Source: Vicinamibacteria bacterium
GTDB lineage: Bacteria > Acidobacteriota > Vicinamibacteria > Vicinamibacterales > UBA2999
Reading direction: 5' to 3'
Assembly (NCBI GenBank): GCA_025938035.1
Contig: JAICQE010000165.1
Span: 1 to 9,814, forward strand
Length of the DNA: 9,814 bases
In this document: piece by piece, positions 1-6,227 of the stretch
Position numbering within the stretch: position 1 is the first letter of the stretch
Layout of the letters: each line of letters opens with the position of its first letter
Program-made: the position numbers and the translations under genes
Notes under the pieces: generated by a model
What the model was told of the DNA's origin: nothing
What the model saw: only the letters and a program-made list of their open reading frames with translations
Databases searched by the model: none

Positions 1-459
1 CAGGCCGGCGCAAACGAAGAGGAATGGGGTATCGTCGCGCTGCTCCATGATTTCGATTACGAACGGTATCCGACGGCTGCCGACCATCCGTTCCGCGGCT
101 GCGAAGAACTGCGGCGGCGCGGATATCCCGAATGGGTGATGAAGGCGATCCTGTCGCATGCCAGCTATTCCGGCGTTCCGCGCGAGACGCCGCTCGAACA
201 CACGCTGTTCGCGTGCGATGAAATGGCGGGGTTCGTCACCGCCGCCGCCCTGGTCCGCCCAACAAGAAGCGTGCTTGATCTGGAGGCGCCTTCGGTGATC
301 AAGAGGATGAAGGACAAGGCGTTTGCCCGCGCCGTCTCGCGCGACGACCTGCGCCTCGGGGCCGAAGAGCTGAACCTGCCGCTCGACGCGCATGTGGCCA
401 ATGTCATCGCGTTTCTGCGCGAGCAGGCCGACGCGCTCGGGCTGCGTGGAACTTTATGA
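1..459 (+). CDS. HD-superfamily predicted hydrolase, C-terminal part (left end cut by window)
   Basis: The reading frame is open from base 1 to the TGA at 457-459, giving 152 residues with no start in view. The fragment carries the HD signature ALLHDFDYERYP (about residues 13-24), where His16-Asp17 are the expected metal-binding pair. Further His and Asp residues follow in ILSHASYSG and FACDEMAGFV, the order seen in the small 'predicted HD hydrolase' group (COG2316-like, usually about 180-190 residues). About 30-40 N-terminal residues, including the first metal-ligand His, would therefore lie outside the window. HD proteins are metal-dependent phosphohydrolases. The substrate of this subgroup is not established, so no reaction is assigned. 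It is probably a cytoplasmic single-domain enzyme. An ATG at 136 opens a 107-residue ORF but would remove the HD motif, so it is not the start. Confidence 0.85.
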   Translation, partial: QAGANEEEWGIVALLHDFDYERYPTAADHPFRGCEELRRRGYPEWVMKAILSHASYSGVPRETPLEHTLFACDEMAGFVTAAALVRPTRSVLDLEAPSVIKRMKDKAFARAVSRDDLRLGAEELNLPLDAHVANVIAFLREQADALGLRGTL

Positions 460-496
460 CCGCAACCTCACGTATCTCCAGGGAGTCTTACGCCGT

Positions 497-577
497 AATG
501 CAGAATTCAAAATTCAAAATGCAAAAGCGAATCTGTCGAAGCCTCAGTTTTGCATTTTGCATTTTGCATTTTGCATT
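497..577. repeat. AT-rich inverted repeat made of 7-bp tandem units
   Basis: Two 30-nt arms, 497-526 and 548-577, are reverse complements except at three positions (one becomes a G-U pair in RNA), and they flank a 21-nt loop. Each arm is itself a 7-bp tandem array: the right arm is TTTTGCA four times plus TT, and the left arm is a degenerate complement with ATTCAAA variants. The block is strikingly AT-rich in a GC-rich region. It lies in the spacer between the HD gene and the first ABC gene and ends 18 nt before the ATG at 596. An RNA copy would fold into a long hairpin and could terminate or insulate transcription, or affect translation of the ABC gene. Those roles are inference. Confidence 0.9.
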
Positions 578-595
578 GCCAGGTTGCCGTCCTCG

Positions 596-1528
596 ATGAA
601 TCCAGTCGTCAAGCTCGATCGCGTGACCGTTCGCTATGGACGCCAGCAGGCGCTGCGCGATGTCACGGCATCCTTCCCGTCCGGCGCCGTTGGGCTCCTC
701 GGCCCGAACGGGGCGGGCAAGAGCACGATGCTGCGATCGCTGCTCGGTTTCATCGTGCCCGAGCAGGGCGAGATGCGTGTCCTCGATCGCGACGTCAAGC
801 ACTCGGCGCTGGCGATACGGTCCCGTATCGGCTACATGCCGGAAAGCGACGCGCACATTCCCGGAATGAATGCGGTGTCGTTTGTCGCCTACTGTGGATC
901 GCTCTCGGGGCTCCCGCACGCCGACGCGATGCAGCGCGCGCACGAAGTGCTCTATTACGTCGGCCTGGGCGAAGCGCGCTACCGGAATGTCGAAACCTAT
1001 TCAACCGGCATGAAGCAGCGGATCAAGCTGGCGCAGGCGCTGGTGCACGACCCGGATCTGCTGTTTCTCGACGAGCCGACCAACGGCATGGACCCCAAGG
1101 GCCGCGATGAGATGCTCGAGCTCATCCGGGATATCGCGCACAACAAGGGGCTCAGCCTGATTCTCTCGTCGCACCTGCTGCCGGACGTCGAATACACCTG
1201 CGACTACGTCGTGGTGATGGACAAGGGCACGGTCGCGACCGAAGGGCCGATTGCGACGCTCAAGGGGCAGGGAGGACGCGTCTTCGAACTGCGGGTGAAG
1301 GGCGATGCGGCGGCATTCGTCCAGGTACTGCACGCCGAAGGCCTCGAGTGTCATGAGACCGAGGAGGACACGATGCGCGTCTTCGTGCCGGGCGACGGGC
1401 TGGCAAACGGCGACGACGCGCGGCGGCTGTTTCATCTCGCCTCGTCGCACGGCATGCAGGTGCGGCATCTGCGGGCGAGTGTGCCGACGCTCGAGGATGT
1501 CTTCGCACGGGCAGTGGGAGAGAAGTAG
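596..1528 (+). CDS. ABC-2 type transporter ATP-binding protein (first module)
   Basis: This 310-residue nucleotide-binding subunit powers an ABC-2 transporter, presumably with the permease encoded next. Visible motifs: Walker A GPNGAGKST (36-44), Q-loop region GYMPESD with Glu83 where many families have Gln, signature YSTGMKQR (135-142), Walker B LLFLDEP with catalytic Glu160, D-loop GMD (164-166) and switch His193. Residues from about 225 form the extra C-terminal domain common in this class. I chose ATG 596 because MNPVVKLDRVTVRYG is a normal N-terminus for the fold. The frame runs back to an ATG at 392, but that extension reads through the HD gene and the AT-rich repeat. The Shine-Dalgarno before 596 is weak. 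The next gene begins 2 nt after the stop. Substrate unknown. Confidence 0.94.
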   Translation: MNPVVKLDRVTVRYGRQQALRDVTASFPSGAVGLLGPNGAGKSTMLRSLLGFIVPEQGEMRVLDRDVKHSALAIRSRIGYMPESDAHIPGMNAVSFVAYCGSLSGLPHADAMQRAHEVLYYVGLGEARYRNVETYSTGMKQRIKLAQALVHDPDLLFLDEPTNGMDPKGRDEMLELIRDIAHNKGLSLILSSHLLPDVEYTCDYVVVMDKGTVATEGPIATLKGQGGRVFELRVKGDAAAFVQVLHAEGLECHETEEDTMRVFVPGDGLANGDDARRLFHLASSHGMQVRHLRASVPTLEDVFARAVGEK

Positions 1529-1530
1529 CG

Positions 1531-2373
1531 GTGCCTATTCACGATCAGGGATACCGGCGTTACGGCGGGCGGCGCGAGGCGCACGGCCGGACGTGGTGGG
1601 TGATCACGCGCGCCGGTATCATCGAACGGCTGCGCGAGCGGAAATTTCTCGGCTTGCTGCTGGTTGCCTGGCTGCCGTTCCTCGTTCGCACCGTACAGCT
1701 CTATATCGCCGCCAACTATCAGCAGACGGCGCAGTTCCTCGGGCCGACTCCCGGGTTGTTTCGTGAGTTCCTCCAGCAGCAGGGCATTTTCGTCTTCTTC
1801 ATCACGATGTACGTGGGCGCCGGCCTGATCGCGAACGATCGGCGCGCGAACGCTCTGCAGATTTATCTCTCGAAGCCGCTCACGCGCGTTGACTACGTTG
1901 TCGGCAAACTGGCGACGCTGCTGATCTTCCTGATCGCGGTGACGTGGGTTCCGGGCATCCTGCTGCTCCTGATGCAGATGATGTTTGCCGGGAACCTGAC
2001 GTTCCTGAAAGCCAATCTGTTCCTGTTCCCGGCAATCACCGCGTACGCTGCCGTAGCGGTGACGATGGCGGCGTTTTCGATGCTGGCGCTCTCGTCGCTC
2101 TCCAAGAGCCGCCGATTCGTGGCGGTGATGTACGCAGGGCTGATCTTCTTCACCGCGGCGATGTACCAGGCGCTGCGCGGCATTACCAGCAGCCGCGCCT
2201 GGGCAGTCATCTCGCCCGGGGACGTCCTCAACGTCTTTGCCGACGTGATCTTCCGGAACCAGAACACGCCGCCGATCCCGTTCCCGGTGGCGCTGCTGGT
2301 CGTGGCGCTGCTGCTCGGCGGGTCCGTCCTGGTGCTCGAACGGCGTGTCCGCGGAGTGGAGGTGGTCACATGA
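1531..2373 (+). CDS. ABC-2 type transporter permease (first module)
   Basis: This 280-residue integral membrane protein should form the channel partner of the preceding ATPase. Hydrophobic segments suggest six membrane spans near residues 38-61, 84-102, 125-152, 161-190, 196-216 and 248-270. After the second span comes LIANDRRANALQIYLSKP and a GK at about 125-126, the basic/acidic loop typical of the ABC-2 permease family (COG1277-like). The N-terminal 37 residues are polar and cytoplasmic. The start is GTG at 1531, 2 nt after the previous stop. A purine-rich GGGAGAG just upstream, inside the end of the ATPase gene, is a good ribosome site. The final TGA overlaps the next ATG (ATGA at 2370-2373), showing translational coupling. 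Substrate cannot be deduced. Confidence 0.92.
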   Translation: MPIHDQGYRRYGGRREAHGRTWWVITRAGIIERLRERKFLGLLLVAWLPFLVRTVQLYIAANYQQTAQFLGPTPGLFREFLQQQGIFVFFITMYVGAGLIANDRRANALQIYLSKPLTRVDYVVGKLATLLIFLIAVTWVPGILLLLMQMMFAGNLTFLKANLFLFPAITAYAAVAVTMAAFSMLALSSLSKSRRFVAVMYAGLIFFTAAMYQALRGITSSRAWAVISPGDVLNVFADVIFRNQNTPPIPFPVALLVVALLLGGSVLVLERRVRGVEVVT

Positions 2374-3287
2374 TCGTGACCACCGAGCACCTGTCCAAGT
2401 GGTATGGTCAGGTCTCCGGCCTCAACGACGTCACCGTCGCCGTACCGCCGGGCATCACCGGCCTGCTCGGACCGAACGGCGCGGGCAAGTCGACGTTCAT
2501 GAAATTGATCACGGGCCAGCTCAAGCCGAGCAAGGGTGCCGTGCACGTGCTCGGCGAGCCAATCTGGGGTAACCCGGCGCTCTACCAACGCATCGGTTTC
2601 TGCCCCGAGCAGGACGCGTTCTACGAGCGCATGACCGGCATCGACTGGGTCACCGCGCTGGTGCGGCTGAACGGATTATCACAGGACGCGGCGCGCGCGG
2701 CTGCCGAGCGCGCGCTCACCGCTGTAGACCTGATGGAGGCGGCGAACAAGAAGATTGGCGCCTACAGCAAAGGCATGCGGCAGCGCGTCAAGATGGCGCA
2801 GGCGATCGTGCACGAACCGGATCTGCTGATCCTCGATGAGCCATTGACCGGCATGGACCCGATCATGCGGCGGCGGACCATCCGTCAGATCAAGGACTGG
2901 GCTCGGGCCGGCAAGAGCATCATCGTGTCGAGTCACATCCTGCACGAGGTCGAGGCGATGACCTCAAACATCCTCCTCATCAACAACGGGAGGATTCTGG
3001 CCGAGGGCAACGTCCACCAGATTCGCGATCTCATCGACACGCATCCGCATACGGTGTTCATCCGCGTCGCCGACCCACGCGCGCTGGCGCGCACCCTCCT
3101 GGTCGAGGACGGCGTGATCAGCATGCGCTTCGAACCGGGCGCGCTCGTCGTCGAAACGGCGCGGCCCGATGCGTTTTACGCACGTGTCACGCAGATGGCG
3201 GCGTCCGGAGAGGTCGGCGTGATCGACGAGGTGACCTCGCCCGACGACAACCTGCAGGCCGTCTTCCAGTATCTGGTGAAGCAGTAA
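2370..3287 (+). CDS. ABC-2 type transporter ATP-binding protein (second module)
   Basis: This second ATPase of 305 residues is a paralogue of the one at 596. Motifs: Walker A GPNGAGKST (34-42), Q-loop region GFCPEQD with Glu80-Gln81, signature YSKGMRQR (132-139), Walker B LLILDEP with catalytic Glu157, D-loop GMD (161-163) and switch His189. The C-terminal part (about 225-305) is an accessory domain whose sequence differs from that of the first ATPase. ATG 2370 overlaps the permease stop and is preceded by GGAGTGGAGG (2353-2362), a strong ribosome site. A longer in-frame start at 1944 lies inside the permease gene and is not credible. Its TAA shares a base with the next ATG at 3287. The partner is most likely the permease that follows. 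Confidence 0.94.
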   Translation: MIVTTEHLSKWYGQVSGLNDVTVAVPPGITGLLGPNGAGKSTFMKLITGQLKPSKGAVHVLGEPIWGNPALYQRIGFCPEQDAFYERMTGIDWVTALVRLNGLSQDAARAAAERALTAVDLMEAANKKIGAYSKGMRQRVKMAQAIVHEPDLLILDEPLTGMDPIMRRRTIRQIKDWARAGKSIIVSSHILHEVEAMTSNILLINNGRILAEGNVHQIRDLIDTHPHTVFIRVADPRALARTLLVEDGVISMRFEPGALVVETARPDAFYARVTQMAASGEVGVIDEVTSPDDNLQAVFQYLVKQ

Positions 3288-4186
3288 TGGGGGTTCAGGG
3301 GGTTCAGGGGGTTCAGGAGGTTCAAGGGGTGCAGAAGGGGCAGGGAACGCCGGGGCCCGGGAGCTCGCCGGCACGATCATCGTTCGCCGGCGCGGCGCGC
3401 ATCTTCGACCTTTCGCTCGGCGAGCTGATCTGGTCCCGGCGGACGATTTTCATGGCGCTGATCGTCGGCGCACCGGTGCTCCTCGCGACAATCGCCCGCA
3501 TCGTCCAGGCGAGCGGCGTGGCGCCGCTCCGGGTCAACGGCCAGGGTGTCGATCCGGCGAGCATCTTCGGGATGATCATCTGGGTGCTCTTCCTGCGGTT
3601 CATCGTCCCGGTACTTGGCGTCTTCTACGGCACCTCGCTCATCGCCGACGAAGTCGACGACAAGACGATCACCTATCTCTTTACGCGGCCGCTCCGCCGC
3701 GGGGCGGTCCTGCTCGGCAAGTACCTGGCGTATCTCGCGTGCACCACGCTCGTCGTGCTGCCGTCGGTGATGATCGTGTACTTCATGCTGGTGCCGCTCC
3801 GCGACGTTGCGAGAACCTTTCCGGCGCTTTTGACCGACCTCGGGCTGCTGTCGATCGGCATCGCCGCCTATGGTGCGGTCTTCACGATGGTGGGCGCATG
3901 GATGAAGCGGCCGCTGGTCGTGGGCCTGGTCTTTACGTTCGGCTGGGAGCAGTTCGCGATGCTGATGCCCGGCTACCTGCGGCGTTTCACGCTGGCGCAC
4001 TACCTTCAGGCGCTGGTGCCCCACGCCATGCCCGCGGACGAAAGCGTGACGTCGCTGCTCCAGTCCGTCTTTTCCGAGTCGCCATCGGCACCGCTGAGCC
4101 TGTTCGTCTTGATCACGATCACGGTTCTGTCGCTCGCCTGGGCGATGCGTATCGTCGAGCGAAAGGAGTACGTACTCGAGCAATAA
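3287..4186 (+). CDS. ABC-2 type transporter permease (second module)
   Basis: From ATG 3287 this is a 299-residue membrane protein and the last gene of the four-gene operon. Six likely spans lie near residues 53-74, 92-119, 143-169, 182-206, 209-227 and 269-290. The segment GTSLIADEVDDKTITYLF followed by RPLRR and GK (about 115-145) is the conserved ABC-2 loop, similar to that in the first permease. The first 20 residues are a low-complexity Gly-Val-Gln run encoded by a 9-bp tandem repeat and look like added sequence. A GTG at 3329, preceded by GGAGG at 3316-3320, would give a 285-residue protein without most of it and is a serious alternative start. ATG 3287 overlaps the previous stop but has only a poor ribosome site. 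Confidence 0.9.
   Translation: MGVQGVQGVQEVQGVQKGQGTPGPGSSPARSSFAGAARIFDLSLGELIWSRRTIFMALIVGAPVLLATIARIVQASGVAPLRVNGQGVDPASIFGMIIWVLFLRFIVPVLGVFYGTSLIADEVDDKTITYLFTRPLRRGAVLLGKYLAYLACTTLVVLPSVMIVYFMLVPLRDVARTFPALLTDLGLLSIGIAAYGAVFTMVGAWMKRPLVVGLVFTFGWEQFAMLMPGYLRRFTLAHYLQALVPHAMPADESVTSLLQSVFSESPSAPLSLFVLITITVLSLAWAMRIVERKEYVLEQ
3289..3342 (+). repeat. 9-bp in-frame tandem repeat at the permease N-terminus
   Basis: Six 9-nt units run from 3289 to 3342. The first three are identical (GGGGGTTCA), the fourth has one change (GGAGGTTCA), and the fifth and sixth are more diverged. Because the unit is three codons, gain or loss of copies keeps frame and changes a Gly-Val-Gln repeat. The repeat begins inside the ATG at the operon junction. 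Confidence 0.92.
3316..3331 (+). promoter_or_regulatory. Candidate internal ribosome site and GTG start for the second permease
   Basis: GGAGG at 3316-3320 sits 8 nt before GTG 3329-3331, which is in frame with the permease. Both arise from single-base departures from the repeat consensus: G to A in unit four makes GGAGG, and T to G in unit five makes GTG. This is better ribosome-site geometry than that of the ATG at 3287. Which start is used cannot be settled from sequence. Confidence 0.5.
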
Positions 4187-4203
4187 ACCGCTGAACGCCG
4201 TGT

Positions 4204-4261
4204 GTTCCGCTTAAAGGCGGAACCTCCCGCGCAGGGCTCGGCCGTTTTGTAAAGTCCGAGC
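4204..4261 (+). terminator. Two hairpins after the ABC operon, possible terminator
   Basis: A 7-bp stem GTTCCGC/GCGGAAC (4204-4210 with 4217-4223, 6-nt loop) lies 17 nt after the permease stop. A second stem GCTCGG/CCGAGC (4236-4241 with 4256-4261) has a 14-nt loop. Neither is followed by a run of T, so intrinsic termination is uncertain. The position between the operon and a TATAAT box fits a transcription boundary. Confidence 0.4.
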
Positions 4262-4294
4262 AACATCCCGGGAACACAGCCGCCAGCCGCCCCG

Positions 4295-4300
4295 TATAAT
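4295..4300 (+). promoter_or_regulatory. TATAAT -10 box before the membrane-anchored protein gene
   Basis: A perfect TATAAT occurs 18 nt before the ATG at 4319 in an otherwise GC-rich spacer. No convincing -35 is present; the best 16-nt-spaced hexamer matches TTGACA at three positions. Transcription would begin near 4307, giving a leader of only about a dozen bases that still contains the GGAG ribosome site at 4309-4312. Confidence 0.5.
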
Positions 4301-4318
4301 CTGTCGTTGGAGTCCCAA

Positions 4319-5335
4319 ATGACCAGACGCACCCAGCGGTTCCTGCTCCTCGGCGTGGCTATTCTGGTGGCTGGCCTGGGAACGGGTCTTGTCGCCTCAT
4401 ACGTCGGTTTCCCGAATCTGGGGATTACCAGTGACGGACCGGCCGAACTGGCCTACGTTCCGGTGGATGCCACGGCGGTTGCGTATGCCAACGTTCGCGA
4501 GGTGATGGATTCCGCGGTGCGCCAGAAGCTCATCCAGCAGATTTCCCCGGGAGATGGCGCCGACCAGTTCGAGGCGGAAACCGGCATCAATATTCAGACA
4601 GACGTAGATCGCCTCGTGGCCTCGATCAGCGGGAGCCCGGACCCGTCGAATCCCGCCGCCAGCCGGCCTTTGCTCGTCGCCCGTGGACGGTTCGATACCG
4701 CCCGGATTGAGGCCGCCATTCGCGCCAAGGGCGGCGAGGTCGAGCAGTACAACCAGCAGCGTCTGATTACCTTCCAGAATGAGCTGGGTCTGTCGTTCGT
4801 CGAGCCGGACCTCGCGCTGGTGGGCTCGCCGGCGTCGGTCAAGAAAGCGATCGACACCAAGGCCTCCGGGAAGAACGTCACCGAGAACACCGCCCTGATG
4901 GGCATGGTGAAGGACTTCGATGGCGGCAATGCCTGGGCAATTGCCCACGTCGAATCGATCGCGGCGGGAAGCGTCATTCCCCAGGAGATTCGCCAGCAGC
5001 TGCCGCCGGTGACCTGGTTCGCCGTGAACGGCCGCATCGACGACAGTATTCGCGCGATGGTCCGGGCCGAAGCCCGCGACGAAGCCGCCGCCACCAACCT
5101 GCGCGACGTCGTCCGCGGATTCGTGGCGCTGGCGCGCATGCAGGCCAGCCAGCACCCGCAGCTCGCCGAGCTGGTCAATACGCTCGAATTGGGCGGTCAG
5201 GGTACGACCGTCACGCTCGGCTTCACCGTGCCGCCATCCGTAATCGACCTCCTCGGCAAGATGAAAGAGCAGGCGACCGCTCCCAGCGCTCCGGCCGCGG
5301 CCGCTCCGCGCCGGCCGCTTCCCCCAACGCTATAA
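4319..5335 (+). CDS. Membrane-anchored (or secreted) protein of unrecognised family
   Basis: This 338-residue protein has a basic N-terminus (MTRRTQR) and one hydrophobic segment at about residues 8-30, without a clear signal peptidase site, so an inner-membrane anchor with the body outside the cytoplasm is most likely. The body starts with AELAYVPVDATAVAYANVRE, resembling DUF3352-type proteins in which a 'protein of large mass tested for residual values' layout is common, but I cannot place it in a family with confidence. No catalytic motif is visible. The last 20 or so residues are rich in Ala and Pro. ATG 4319 is chosen over an in-frame TTG at 4307 because GGAG at 4309-4312 is correctly spaced for 4319. 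It is probably monocistronic, with its own TATAAT and a hairpin after its stop. No function assigned. Confidence 0.82.
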   Translation: MTRRTQRFLLLGVAILVAGLGTGLVASYVGFPNLGITSDGPAELAYVPVDATAVAYANVREVMDSAVRQKLIQQISPGDGADQFEAETGINIQTDVDRLVASISGSPDPSNPAASRPLLVARGRFDTARIEAAIRAKGGEVEQYNQQRLITFQNELGLSFVEPDLALVGSPASVKKAIDTKASGKNVTENTALMGMVKDFDGGNAWAIAHVESIAAGSVIPQEIRQQLPPVTWFAVNGRIDDSIRAMVRAEARDEAAATNLRDVVRGFVALARMQASQHPQLAELVNTLELGGQGTTVTLGFTVPPSVIDLLGKMKEQATAPSAPAAAAPRRPLPPTL

Positions 5336-5337
5336 AG

Positions 5338-5368
5338 ACGCTGTAAACGGGCCTTTCACGCCCGGCGT
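5338..5368 (+). terminator. Hairpin just after the membrane-anchored protein gene
   Basis: Three bases after the TAA, CGGGC (5348-5352) pairs with GCCCG (5360-5364) across a 7-nt loop, extended by ACGC/GCGT (5338-5341 with 5365-5368) around a bulge. Only a short TTTC follows, so it is a weak intrinsic terminator candidate. Confidence 0.4.
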
Positions 5369-5384
5369 AGTTTCGGCCAGTGGA

Positions 5385-5403
5385 GTCCGCCGTCCCGGCG
5401 GAC
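5385..5403. repeat. Short GC palindrome before the cyclotransferase gene
   Basis: GTCCGCC (5385-5391) and GGCGGAC (5397-5403) form a perfect 7-bp stem with a 5-nt loop, ending 13 nt before the GTG start at 5417. It shares the TCCGC/GCGGA core with the hairpin at 4204-4223 and looks like a REP-style intergenic palindrome. It may hinder ribosome access to the next gene. Confidence 0.6.
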
Positions 5404-5416
5404 CTGTGTCCAAAGC

Positions 5417-5818
5417 GTGGCCGAATTGGTTTTCTTCTACGGGACGCTGATGACCCCGTTCAACCGGACCGGGCAAATGCGTCTGGATCAGCACCTTGCC
5501 TTCGTGGGTCGCGGCACCATCCCCGCCGCGCTCTTCGACCTTGGCATCTACCCGGCGGCCGTGCCGGCGCCCGACAGCCGCGTCACCGGCGAGGTTTACG
5601 AGCTCACCGACCCCTTTGCCGCGCTCCGCACCCTCGACGAGCTCGAAGGCTACCGGCCCGGCGACCCTGAGACCAGCCTGTACACCCGCACCAGGACACC
5701 TGTAGCCCTTGAAGACGGCACCACGGTGGAAGCATGGGTCTATTTCTACAATGCGCCGCTCGGCCGCGCCGAACGCATCGAGTCTGGCGACTATCTCGAG
5801 CATCTGAAAGTGCGCTGA
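5417..5818 (+). CDS. Gamma-glutamylcyclotransferase / AIG2-like family protein
   Basis: This 133-residue cytoplasmic protein has the size and landmarks of the AIG2/GGCT fold: FFYGTLM at residues 6-12, the phosphate- or carboxylate-binding YGTL loop, and LDELEGYRP at 73-81, whose Glu77 is the candidate catalytic acid. Later YTRTRTPVALEDGTTVEAWVYFY gives the usual closing strands. Characterised members release 5-oxoproline from gamma-glutamyl peptides or amines; the substrate here is unknown. The start is GTG at 5417; a TTG at 5426 is the only close in-frame alternative, and there is no ATG before the YGTL motif. I see no Shine-Dalgarno, and a palindrome lies just upstream, so expression may be low. 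It ends 9 nt before a strong hairpin shared with the convergent gene. Confidence 0.88.
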   Translation: MAELVFFYGTLMTPFNRTGQMRLDQHLAFVGRGTIPAALFDLGIYPAAVPAPDSRVTGEVYELTDPFAALRTLDELEGYRPGDPETSLYTRTRTPVALEDGTTVEAWVYFYNAPLGRAERIESGDYLEHLKVR

Positions 5819-5826
5819 TGAAGTAG

Positions 5827-5848
5827 AGGCCGACCTTCAGGTCGGCCT
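5827..5848. terminator. Bidirectional hairpin terminator between convergent genes
   Basis: AGGCCGACC (5827-5835) and GGTCGGCCT (5840-5848) form a perfect 9-bp stem with a TTCA loop, centred in the 35-nt gap between the stops of the cyclotransferase (5818) and the PilZ gene (5854). TTGTTGC follows on the + strand and CTACTT on the minus strand. Position and symmetry support termination in both directions, although the T tracts are imperfect. Confidence 0.7.
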
Positions 5849-5853
5849 TGTTG

Positions 5854-6195
5854 CTAGACGCCCGAGCGCTCCGCCTTGATCGCCTCGAGGAACTCCGCAA
5901 TCACCGCGCGAATCCGGTCCGGCAGCTCGACGAACTCGAGGCCGGAGTAGTAGGTCACGACGTCCTGATCGACGTCGCTGATGCGCGAATGAACGACCCG
6001 CGCCTTGACGACGACCGGCTGCGACCGCAGCGTGAGCCGCATGTCGTGCAGTGAGTTGAGGTGAAGCGGGAATCGCGTTTCGACGGCCAGTCCCTTGACG
6101 CTCAGCTGCGTGACGGCCATCGGTTCGAACACCATGACTTCGCCAACGAGCTGACCCAGCATCGGAACGCGCTCGTACTCACGCTTTTTCGTCAT
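5854..6195 (-). CDS. PilZ-domain protein
   Basis: This 113-residue soluble protein consists of a single PilZ domain. PilZ proteins bind cyclic di-GMP through an RxxxR motif and a downstream [D/N]xSxxG motif. Here REYER at residues 5-9 supplies the first, and QLSVKG at 30-35 matches the second except that Gln replaces the usual Asp or Asn. Later strands (VVVKARVVHSRI, YYSGLEFVEL) and a C-terminal helix (RIRAVIAEFLEAIKAE) complete the fold. I chose ATG 6195 because it places MTKKREYER at the normal N-terminus; the frame extends to an ATG at 6267, but that stretch crosses a hairpin. It follows the receiver-like gene on the same strand after 91 nt. It could be a c-di-GMP effector or, given the changed residue, a non-binding PilZ. 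Confidence 0.85.
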   Translation of the reverse strand: MTKKREYERVPMLGQLVGEVMVFEPMAVTQLSVKGLAVETRFPLHLNSLHDMRLTLRSQPVVVKARVVHSRISDVDQDVVTYYSGLEFVELPDRIRAVIAEFLEAIKAERSGV

Positions 6196-6208
6196 GGGTT
6201 CTGTGGGG

Positions 6209-6214
6209 TTTATA
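6209..6214 (-). promoter_or_regulatory. TATAAA -10-like box before the PilZ gene
   Basis: On the minus strand TATAAA (6214 down to 6209) lies 13 nt before the ATG at 6195, inside GTATAAAC, and recalls the GTATAAT before the gene at 4319. No -35 is seen; the expected place is inside a GC hairpin. It implies a leader of under ten bases and no Shine-Dalgarno. Confidence 0.3.
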
Positions 6215-6227
6215 CCGTACAAACGAT

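Noticed and set aside
497..577. CRISPR-like array
   Set aside because: The units are 7 bp and contiguous, with no spacers of constant length and no cas genes nearby; it is an inverted pair of tandem arrays.
392..595. N-terminal extension of the first ABC ATPase from an ATG at 392
   Set aside because: It overlaps the HD gene in another frame and translates the AT-rich inverted repeat; ABC homology starts only at 596.
1944..2369. N-terminal extension of the second ABC ATPase
   Set aside because: It lies wholly inside the permease gene in another frame; ATG 2370 has an excellent ribosome site and the family's normal N-terminus.
3377..4183. 268-residue open frame on the minus strand
   Set aside because: It is antisense to the second permease, made almost only of charged residues (Arg, Asp, Glu, His, Gln) as expected from a shadow of hydrophobic codons, with no motif.
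4397..5155. 252-residue open frame on the minus strand
   Set aside because: Antisense to the membrane-anchored protein, with low-complexity composition and no recognisable domain; the + strand has promoter, ribosome site and membrane segment.
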